Below, piece after piece: positions 15,101-27,100 of a stretch of 64,000 nt of DNA. The stretch spans positions 186,001 to 250,000 of the forward strand of contig JALIZF010001631.1 of NCBI GenBank assembly GCA_029948255.1, read 5' to 3'. The notes under the pieces were generated by a model. It did not search any database and was not told the origin of the DNA. It saw nothing but the letters and a program-made list of their open reading frames with translations. The position numbers and the translations under genes were made by a program. This stretch comes from Telmatactis stephensoni. Its lineage: Eukaryota; Cnidaria; Anthozoa; Actiniaria; Isophelliidae. Each line of letters begins with the position of its first letter. Position 1 is the stretch's first letter.

Positions 15101-18100
15101 ACCACTAATAGCCAGTGTTTTGGCTGAGTCTCCCTCTGTTAGAATCAACGTACACTGACTTGAGTTTTTACCACCAGCATCATTGGCATCATCAAGTTTA
15201 GGGATTCCTTTGATTTTAGTCTGCTTTTGACTGCTACATTTCTTGTTGAGCTGAGCCTAGTAAAAACAGGAAAGTCACTAACAATGGGATCTTGGTAAAA
15301 ACAGGAAAGTCACTAACAATGGGATCTTGGTAAAAACAGGACAGTCACTAACAATGGGATCTTGGTTAAAACAGGAAAGTCACTAACAATGGGATCTTGG
15401 TAAAAACAGGAAAGTCACTAACAATGGGATCTTGGTTAAAACAGGAAAGTCACTAACAATGGGATCTTGGTTAAAACAGGAAAGTCACTAACAATGGGAT
15501 CTTGGTAAAAACAGGAAAGTCACTAGCAATGGGATCTTGGTTAAAACAGGAAAGTCACTAACAATGGGATCTTGGTAAAAACAGGAAAGTCACTAGCAAT
15601 GGGATCTTGGTTAAAACAGGAAAGTCACTAACAATGGAATCTTTGCAGGTGTTGTGTAACATTTTAAATTTTAATCAAACAAGAACAATATAATATATAA
15701 TATATGAAAAGAGTTCACCAAAGTTAGTAAAGATGAATAGCACCAAAGTTATGGGAGGCCAAAGTTGGTGCTTTTTGTATAGAAACACTTGGTGGAGGGC
15801 AACAGCTTACCCTACATAGAATGTTTCTATACAAAAAGCACCAACTTTGGCTGCCCATAACTTTCGCATTATAGACCCTTATCACGCTAGCCCAACATTA
15901 CAAAATATTTCATTTATTGGAAAAAACAAATTCACCATCAAATTCATCCTATCTATATTAGTAAAATTGCAGAGTTTCATAAAGATTGTGCTTAGACTAA
16001 CATATTTTTTGTGGAATTTTTGTAAAGAAATGTATGTATTTAGCATGATAACAAGGCTTGCTGTGCATGCGATGCATGTCTACTGCACATTTCATTTACA
16101 AAATGCTGTTTTAAAAGTCAATATCTTTGTCAGTTTAATCACAATCTCACTTTGCAGTTCTAATATCGATGTGACAAATTTGATAGTGAATTCCTTTTTC
16201 TGATGAATCCAATAATTTACGTCATGCTTACATGATAATTGGGTCTATGCATTGAAACTACTTTCAATTGGTAAAATTTTGGTGTGCTCTTTTCAAATAT
16301 TATATTTTTTGTTCTTGTTGGATTAAAATTTAAATTTTACAAGTCTACAATTTTGTGGGAGATTTTTCTTTTTTTTTTGCATGCCAGATGTTTGTTGAAG
16401 CAAAAGTTATTTTTCACTCTTTCAATCTATATTTTTTTCCAAGTGCTCCCACACTTTTGCCATCTTCCTGTATATTGATGAGCCTGTCAAGTTATCAATT
16501 CTCTTGAGAAGCCCCATGCAACTCTACATTTTTACACTACATTGACTGTGCCACTTTAGACTCATATATATCAGGTTGCACAAACAAAAATATGAATTGA
16601 GCAATTGCATAATAGCATGTACAACTCAACTCAATTTTTACCTTTTCTTTAAATCTCATCCAATTAAGAACATTCTCCAGTACTCCACAAGACTGTACCT
16701 AGAAAATGAAAGAAAATTAACACCGACAACAATCAAATGCAGTATACTGTCCATTATACAATGTCAAACCATCAGTAGATTCGCCAAATGTTGCACAAAC
16801 TTTTTATGAAACATAAGGAACCCCGACTGGTCCCCCTGACTTATGGCAGACCTGCTATTACTGCATTTTGGCCCAGCAACAAGAGTTTGTACTTTGTCTC
16901 TAGTAAAAAAATACTGCTAACATGCTTGATGTACTTCCTGAAAATTCAATAAATACAGGAGTTTCAAAGAGGATTTTCAGAATATTTCCAGGATTTTTCT
17001 AAGAGTTTTTCAATAAAGCTATTATACCAGTTCACTCAAGCAAAATACATTTGCATCACGTTTTTTACTGGCTTAGTTAAGGAATGTAAACGGAGCTTTA
17101 ATTTATGCAAACATTTATGCACAGTAAACATACACTTAATCAGTTCTGCTTTCCAGGAGTTCTCCAATAATATATTAAACAATCCAGGACTTTCCAGGAA
17201 ATATATGTGGCTAAATGGAATTTAGGCAAAGTTAAATGCTAGCGATGAGTGTTTGCCACTCACAGTTTTAGTAAGATTGCTAGGGTACAAAAGGGGTTGT
17301 TATATAATCCACTGGCATTGGTTGTTTTCCATTGTTAGCTTAGGCTTGGCTAGTTTGCTATTCTCCGCTGTTATTTGATACCATTCTATCACGTGCTTGC
17401 AACATGTTTTGCCTGCATTGATTCACTAATTTGCTTACATGCCCACGGGATAAGCTGTTCCTGGCACTCTTATCGCCAAGCTTACTATACTATTGAATTT
17501 CACCAATCAAAGTGCATTTTGCATTTGCTAGCTTGCTTGATCTGTGCTATTGCACACGGTTTTTTCCCGCCCTCCTCATCCCTAAGGTAAGTTAGGTAAG
17601 TACTAGTTCAGTGTGACGGTGCTCAGTGGGTTGTGACAGGGTTGCCATGGTAACAAACGCTAGCCAATTCCAGGCACCTCCCACTGACTAAGCACCTACG
17701 CCAAACTCATCGCTGATGGGTTTAAAATTCCAGAATTGCCAAGAATTGCCAGGGGGCATATGAACGCGGTACTACAGTGGAATGACGTGCACTACTGTAG
17801 TCACTTGGAAACATTTTTGACATTATTTTGACATTTTTCATTTTTTATAGAACCAATCAGGTACAAGATAATTTTAGGGGGAGGGGTTTAAACACCAAAT
17901 GTTTACACAAACACTAAACTCTGCCGTTAACCCCAACTCCTTAAATTATCTAGTACTTGATTGGTTCTGTGAAGATGAAAAATGTCAAAAACTCATTAAA
18001 AAAAAGGATACCTCTTACCATTGCACACTCTTACACATGTGGGAGCTATTCATTCTATTTTGCGCATGTGCGTAACAAAGCAAAGAAAGCTTAGTGAAAA

Positions 18101-21100
18101 CAATTTAGCTTTCGAGTTGATTAACATATAAATACTTGTCCATTGTAAGTATAAAACAAAGAAATCTATTTTCAAAACTCCCCAGAGAACAGGGTTACGC
18201 ACAATTGGTAAAAGAATTCAGTGTACAATATGTTCAAGTTTTGGATGAACAAAAAAAGCGAAGTGTATTTCTATTTATTTCCTCGGTGATCATGGTATTA
18301 CAAAGTAATACCATGACTCCTTCGGGATATTAGTGATTAAATGTCCCTGAAGCCGAGGGAGGTCTTTTACTGAACCTCCCGAGGCTGAGGGGACATTTAA
18401 TCACTAATATCCCTCAGGGTCATGGTATTACTTATAAGTAGCTGTATCAATGGTGTTTTACTATAGGTAGCTGTATCAATGGTGTTTTACTATAGGTAGC
18501 TGTATCAATGGTGTTTTACTATAGGTAGCTGTATCAATGGTGTTTTACTATAGGTAGCTGTATCAATGGTGTTGTACTATAGGTAGCTGTATCAATGGTG
18601 TTGTACTATAGGTAGCTATATCAATGGTGTTTTACTATAGGTAGCTGTATCAATGGTGTTTTACTATAGGTAGCTGTATCAATGGTGTTTTACTATAGGT
18701 AGCTGTATCAATGGTGTTTTACTATAGGTAGCTGTATCAATGGTGTTTTACTATAGGTAGCTGTATCAATGGTGTTTTACTATAGGTAGCTGTATCAATG
18801 GTGTTTTACTATAGGTAGCTGTATCAATGGTGTTTTACTATAGGTAGCTGTATCAATGGTGTTTTACTATAGGTAGCTGTATCAATGGTGTTTTACTATA
18901 GGTAGCTGTATCAATGGTGTTTTACTATAGGTAGCTGTATCAATGGTGTTTTACTATAGGTAGCTGTATCAATGGTGTTTTACTATAGGTAGCTGTACCA
19001 ATGGTGTTTTACTATAGGTAGCTGTATCAATGGTGTTGTACTATAGGTAGCTGTATCAATGGTGTTCTACTACAGGTAGCTGTATCAATGGTGTTTTACT
19101 ATAGGTAGCTGTATCAATGGTGTTTTACTATAGGTAGCTGTATCAATGGTGTTTTACTATAGGTAGCTGTATCAATGGTGTTTTACTATAGGTAGCTGTA
19201 TCAATGGTGTTTTACTATAATCACATGACATTGTTTACTTACTGATTTCAAAAACTTGTCAGACAAATCACACTTTGATCCAAAGTCTTTAGCTCTCAGT
19301 GTCATATTCTCTTTAGTCTGAGAGTCAAATGTAGGGTTTTCTATCAAACAGTTGACAAAAACCCACAAATGGTTTTTAATCTGGAATGGTTTGATTGTAA
19401 TGCCACCTTTATTCTTCCTCTTGATTGCAGCCATCATTTTTTCAATGATTTGATCAGTAACATAGTTGACATGGGTCCCTCCCTAAACAAAATATCAATG
19501 AATTAGAAATCAGTTAAAACGTTTCCTACTGGCTTGGGTTGTATGAAGGTGGATCAGTACTATCATCTATTAGGTAATATTGATCCTTATCCAGGATCAA
19601 TCACAATGTCACTCTTATCTTATAACTTTGCATGTCCACTGGGGTTTATCTAACGGATAGCATTCCCCTTTGTGCTGCAGTACAAAGTGATACAAGGTTG
19701 GAACATTCAATAAGTATGATTGATTTTGCAACTACAACTTAATTGCTGCAATCACATTTTATTGTTTTAGTCATTTATTATACACAAACTGTAGTATCAC
19801 ACAGAAGGGAGGGGAGGGATGCTTATCAAAAACAAAACAAAAACAAAATGAAAGAAAACAATAGAGAGGAGGAGCTCAATGAAAGGAAGGTGCTTATTTA
19901 TATCATTACAACATTTATCAATTGGACAGGTGGTCTTGTTAATCTATATTGTACCTTTGTTGTTGCAATACTGTTGACAAAGCTTGAATGCTGGAATCCT
20001 TTCTCACTGACAGTAACACAAACCTCCCATCGACTGTTGACTATTTCATGGACAACTGTCGTTTTCTCATCCTCTTCCTTAGTCTCAGTTTGTACTTTTT
20101 CAACTCCTTTTAAACAAAGCTCTACATAATCCTTGAAGGTTCTTACCTAAAGAAAAACTAACTTACATGAGCAGCATTCATTATCTTTAGTAGTTGTACT
20201 GCAATTCATGCAAGGGAACCACTGATACATGTACACAACTGAATAAACATCATTGCTTCCTAACCAAGCTGTGCCATGGTTTTCCATGGTCAATAATGCC
20301 TGGAGCTAAAAGGTAAAGCACTATTAATATTAAACATTGGAAGTTCCTTCAGCTAGAAGCTGGTCTCCAAGGAAGCTGACGGTGCACTCATTCCACTCCC
20401 TCTCCATCAGTGCTCCATTTTATGGGTATTTAAAGGCAGAAGGAAAGAAGTCAAAACAAGGATTTGACGTCACTGGGAATCTAACTCAGGACCTCTTGCA
20501 CTGAAAGCTATGCACTAACCAACTGTGCCACCCTAGCTCTTATCCAAAGTGAGTTCAATGCAACAGACAAAATGTTGCTATATGCCACACCCCCTCCCCC
20601 CAACTTTTTCTGGGACATCTTTAATTATTGAAATAGAATACCTTGAGCTTTGTACCATTAAGAAACACAGTAACTCCCCTTGCACAGGCAGCTATGTCAT
20701 AAGCTCTTCTAGTTAATAAGGCAACTGTATCTCTGTCCAATGTTTCCATTTTAAACTTTGGAAGATCTGGGCTGAATGTTATGCAAGTGTAGTCTTTAAC
20801 ACTGGTCTGTTCTTTGATGACAGGCTCTCCTGCTTTACTCATGTTCTTAGACCACACCTAACAAATCATAATGTAGTCAATGCTATAAGCATAACTCTTT
20901 GACTCAGCAGCCAAAACCCTGCAAAAATGATGCTCCTTTTTAACTTCTTTAATTGTATCAGTTACAACGAATTCTAATTAACATAGACTTACTAGTAGTT
21001 TTTACTAAGAAGACAAGTGTGATAAGGCTAACATTTTGATGCCAAAGTAGCATCATTTTCAAAGCAAATACAACAAGAATAATGTCAGAGTTCTTATAGT

Positions 21101-24100
21101 AACAAGGTGTTCCAACAACGAAAAGGTAAAAAAAAGTGAAATTAAGGTGGCTGGACTGGGTTTTGTTTGAGGCGCCAGTATCTCCACTGTTTGATTGCAT
21201 AATGCATTGTGGCAAAAAACCTGATTTCAAAAAAAATTCCACAGCAAGTCTAGGGATAGATTAAAGTTTCTTTTGACATTTGCATCATTTTGATCAGAGT
21301 TTTCAATAATAAATTTATAGTGGCAGCATGGCAATTTTCATGAACCTGATTTTTTTGGAAAAAACTAGAGTTTTGTACAAAACCACATTTGTTTCATAAA
21401 ATCTAGATCGAGTTCTGCACTCATACTCAGCTTCAACGATTTCTATGGGAGTGTTTTCAAATAAAACACTCTTGAACTTTTACACATCAAAAGATCATTC
21501 AGTTTACTTGGCCAAAAACCTTACTTTTAGGACTTGGAAAAAGCTTTTTGGGAGCTCATATTGGTGACACACTCAATAACTGTTCATTTGGAAAAATAGA
21601 ACAAAATTGCATTGCACGATTTTGAGAAATATAAATGTAGGTCGAGTTGATAGAGGTGGGCCTTTTCATCTTTTGTTTATCATTTCACTACAGCATAATT
21701 ATCTGGCTTCTTTTCTTTTTGAAAACGGCATATTCACAAATGCGATCGGATTTTTTGAGAACGACAAATCACAAAGAAAGCATAATTATCTGGCTTCTTT
21801 GCTTTTTAAAAACGGCGTATTCACAAATACAAACATGAATGGAAGTGCGTGTAGTCCGATCGGATAATTTTTTTTCTTACTTCAGTATCAGCGTTTTTCA
21901 CCAAGTTGTTTCTTAATCCTACACATTTCATGGCCATTGAAGCATTGTAAGATATCCAAAATAAATTATAAAAACGTAAATTTTTAGGCCACTTACTTCA
22001 GGTTGATGTTGTTTTGGTCGTCAAGCATCTCCATTGTTAATTCCGATATGCCACTCTTGTTTGCCTTTTGTAAACCTTCTGAGTGGCTCCGAGTATGATA
22101 ATTTGAAACAGCAATTTCAATGGCTTATGTTAAAATAACAAGGACAAGTGCAACAAGAATGGCATATCGGAATTCATAAGTTCAGAAAAAAAAACTGGAC
22201 AATGAATCAGTAATTGCCAATAACTACATCACCCATTTTCAAGTACTACAGACATTTTGCACAAGACCCTTTTTAAACTAAGTATCATACACTTGTATAT
22301 TTCACCAACTACAGGTAATTGATATATCTGTCAATCAATCAAGCAGCTGTACCTGTTTAAACTTCTTCTTAGACTCAGAACATGCAGTTTCAACAGAGAA
22401 CTTTGTACTAAAAATATTGCAGAGTTTAGCACCATAACCATTACGTCCACCTGTTACTTTCTTCTGATTGTCGTCATAGTTACTTGAAGTGAGTAGTTGG
22501 CCAAATATAAGGGTAGGAACATGAACATTATGTTCTCTGTGTATTTCAATGGGAATTCCACGACCATCATTCCATACACTAATCACATTCTTTTCGCTGT
22601 TAATAAAGAAATATTGTAGAATGTAAGAATTGATCCTATCCTAAGATGATTTTGTAAGCAGTTCTTACACATTGATTTCAATCTTGATGGTGCTCATATT
22701 TGGATCTCTTTGCTTGTTATCCGCAGCATTCACTGAAGAACAAATAGATGATTTAATCAAACTATATCAAATTATGTTTTGGTTTGAAAATGTTCAAGCA
22801 AGTTTAATTTTTGTTTTCTACTATGCCAGATCATGATAATGAATATGTATAGGTTATTGGTCGACTATCCAACTAATACAGCTGTGTATTTTTACGAGTC
22901 ACCCTTAAAGGCACACCAACATGCAAGTGACAAGTAAAAATTCACAGCTGTATTCCCTGGTTAATCAACCAATAACATATTTATTATACAATTCTGCAAA
23001 AATCAATACAAATGTAGATGTTTTATTGCCACTTTTGACTTTGATTAGCATTGGCTTTGCACCAGGGAAGCCATTCAAATGTTACTAACCTAATACGGTC
23101 TCATATTTTTTTACATTCTTGTACATATTACGTGCATTCTTTTGAGAATTGTATAATAAAACACAGTATAAACCAACTAGTGGTCTATCACAAATCCTGC
23201 ATTCTGATTGGCTACTCTATTAGACCTCTAAAAGCGAAAAGCAAACTTTTTGTGGCTAGCGCCTCGTAAGAGGCCTAGCCATTATGCTATCGCCTTGAAT
23301 GTCCGTGCGTGTGTAATTCGGGTGGGAATCGTGGTGTTCCGATTACTATCCGACACTATGGTCGGTATATTTCGGATATATTCGGACTTTAGTGGTTTTC
23401 ATCCACGTGTGGGATCCAATTGTCAAACAAATCTACTGGAGTTGTTTCTTTTTATATCATGACTGTATGACTATTTTACTTCAAGAACCAGGCTCAATTT
23501 TCGATGCCTTTATGAAGTGTTTGCTTGGAAAAGTTTGTTTAGGTATTCTGAGAATTTAGATTGTTTACGTGTATTGAAGAAAACGAAGAAAGTGTCGAAG
23601 CTTCTCTTCATCGTCTCTTCACTGCTTATGGAGAACGAGTTGTTTATCCTGCCGAATGCTGTCGCTGTGTTCATCGTTTGGCGATCTGTAACTACTGCCA
23701 AGGATTATACGGCAAGTCTAAAGTGCAGACCGAGATCACTGCACGGACTGAGAAACTGCAGACCAAGAAACTGCAGTCCGAGAAAACCCTAATAGAAAAA
23801 CATTGTACATGTGTAATGCTTCTTTACTCCTGTAGGCTACTGGCTGCTTTTGAGTGCAAGTAGACCATATAATGTTTACCTTATATTCAGCGTGACAATT
23901 ACTAAGTGCGATGTGCTAACTGACCGTGACCGCCAAATTATTTTTTTTACAAGATGTTCTTGAAATGATTTGGCCTATAAAGAGACCAAAATCAATATCG
24001 CCGAGGTTAACGTTCAAATTTTGACAAGAAAAATCGCCCAGTTGTTTCAACTTGCAATGTTTTTGGTCGTTTCTGTTGTAAATATAAATAAAATCTTTGC

Positions 24101-27100
24101 TGACACAACTTTGACCTCCACGTGAAAATGTATAAGTGCTCATTCGCTATTTAAGCTTTTTGGCAGGTCTTGCGTGACATTTTAAATTTTAATCCAACAA
24201 AAACAAGAATATAATATTTGAAAAGAACACACCAAAATTAGTAAAAGTTGAGATTTTGAAGTAGTTTCGATGAATAGCGCCAAAGTTATGGGCGGCCGAA
24301 GTTTGCTTTATTTGTACAGAAACGTTCGCTGGTGGGCAAGCTTTTGCCCACCACGACACCGAACGTTTCTACTATAGAAAAAGAACCACTCATTTTTGCT
24401 AAATAAAAGGGAAGCTGCATGCAATCTTAGACTGCATATACATTTTTTGTGCTTGCCGCTAGCCACATGCAGTCTTAGACTGCGTATTTTTTGATTGTGT
24501 TGTTCATATAGCACTAAACTCAATGCTTTTTTACTAAAAGGTCCATGTATGATGTAGTAAAATAACAAAAGTGTTCAGAAATATGATGTTTTCTGAATGA
24601 TTTTTTAGTTCAAAGTGTCGGTGTCAACAAAGTAGCCCAGATTATTTTCAAATTACAACTTGACAACAAACCTTTTTGAATCTTGTTGCTAGTATAGTGC
24701 AACATTAAACTTACATTTTTCAAGTGTCATATTATAAGTCTGAGAGGAAAAATGACAAAAGTAGAACATTTTTCGTGTATTGTCAATCATAAGAAGGTTG
24801 ATGTTCTATTTAGTTGAAACTAACTTGAACCACTCACAAACACAGAAAATAACTAGTACATGTAGGTGTTTTAATGGCAAAAACAATTGTTTTTCTGCTC
24901 AAAGGACATTGAGAACTGTTAATTTTTCAACAGTTTTGACACGAAATTCCAACAGTCTTCGACCATGCAGAAGTTGATTCAAACACTAGCCAGTTTCTTA
25001 TCAACCACCACACAAGCTCAAATCAAATAAAACACAATATCTGCAGAGTCTTCCTTCTGTTAGGTAAAGAAAGACTGCTGGCAGGGTATTAATCTTCATT
25101 ACAACTATAAGATGGAGGGCTAAATTAGCTAGAAAATATAATTATATATTTCTCATGTTTTAGCTTTTCTCTGTGGTTTATATATTCTACACAGTTATCA
25201 AAAATTTACGGTGCTGGGACCCATGTGCCAAAACGTTCAAGCCACAGGTAGATCCTTCATGCAGTCTAACTTAATGGCCCATGTACTTTCCATGTACTTG
25301 CATTTCGTCAGTCAATCAGCCATGTATATATTATTATCATGATTTTACTCTAATGGTTTAGGCTACTCTTGTATTTAAAGGATGAAGTCAAGACCATATG
25401 ATCATATTCATAAATCAGTATGCCACCATATTGAAACAACTAGTCCTCTAGTCTTATGGATTTTTGAGTTGTTTGAGGAAAATTTTTTGAACATTTTTAA
25501 TTGTATACACAACTCTTATTATCTTAGTTTTAAAACAAACAAAAATGTTTTGGACTATTAACTAATGATTAATTGACCTTTTGCTACCTTCCGTTAGGCA
25601 ATTTGCATATATTCATCATTGACAATCGTAATTCATTCTTGTTGTTGTTCATCTCAACACATTACTCAAGTATTTCAGTTATATTACAATACATTTGTCA
25701 TTTTCAGCTACCATTTCAGATGAATACAGTTCCTGATTTCTGTGTGTGGGCTACGATCATGCTGTTGTTTTTGTGAGATCCATGAATTTTAATTTAAAAC
25801 TGTTGACATAATTTGTCGATGTTTATTACTGCAATAGAATCAATTTATTGTAATATAATTACTACATCATGCTTTCACAGCTAAGCTTAGTTTCACATGG
25901 TGTGTATTATCTGAGCATTTGAGGGAAACCTTTTGAAACAATTACATTTCTGTCTAAAAAGCATTCAGTTTCTGCTAAAAAGCGATCAGTCACAATGACT
26001 GGCAATGAAAAGACTTGGCTGGTCAAGTTGCAATCCTGGCCAGCCATTGTCGGATGACCAGCCATTATTTCTAGCCCTGCTGTGCTCAATGTCAGCCTTG
26101 ATTGCATGTAATATTATTAAGGAGTACCTTAAGGTAATGCGCTCGCACATTTGTGCGCATAACATTTGCGCATGTTTTGCAAGCGCGCACTGATATCGAA
26201 TTTGATCAGGCTTCCTGTGTTCTAAAATATTTCAATATGGTGGACACTACATAGCAGTATTCAAAGCATTTTAACTGAAAATCTAGCACCGCGACCTATC
26301 CAAATTTTCTACTTTTTCGGCATCAAAACAAAAACATATCAAAAAAGTAAAAAAATTTGTCGATAGGTTTTTGAGAAAATCACAAAAAATCGTCACAATG
26401 AACGTCCGATTAGCGCGTAAGTACAACTGATTTTCAACTTTCAAATGCGAATACTTAGCTTTACCTACAAATAAGTGAAGGTATATTACTTTTCATGGTA
26501 CATTGTTTACTTGAGCATGTCTGAAAGCCTTTAGTTTGCATATTTACAAACACTTACAGGTACTATTTAGAGGTCAAACTCTGAAATCTGTTGTTTTCGT
26601 TCAAAATGGCGAGATTTCACTCTTTTCGAGCTATCATAGCACCAAAACTAGCACCGTGACCCCCATTTTCTTTATTGATTTGATGTTCCCGTCTCAAAAA
26701 CAATCTATATGATGATTTATAGAAAAATTCGTCCATAAAAACTCGCACGAGCCCATAGCCTGTGAAAAGGCAATTCAAGAAACGCACACAAATTAATCAG
26801 GGAGGTGTAAATGAACAAAGCAATACCTTCCATTTTTACAGGCTCAAAGTTTTGAATATGTTACGCAAAATCAAGGTTGACATTGAGGAACACATAACCG
26901 TGAGTTTGGATTGACACGAGAACAAGGAGTCTACGACTTACCTAGGATTTCATCAAAAATCTTGTAAAGACCAGGGACATATGTGATCTCTTTACTGACT
27001 ATAGCATCTAGTATGTCATCGTAAACCCACATGGTTTGTTTGAAAGGTTCAACGGAACCAACATACGAATCAGGGCGAAGCAAGATGTGTTCAAGTTGAG

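Noticed and set aside
18436..19219. CRISPR array (29 bp repeats)
   Set aside because: Units are directly tandem with no unique spacers and lie in an intron of a eukaryotic gene; it is a minisatellite.
23250..23420. tRNA gene or SINE near 23.3 kb
   Set aside because: Short tRNA-like words but no A/B box pair at proper spacing and no cloverleaf.
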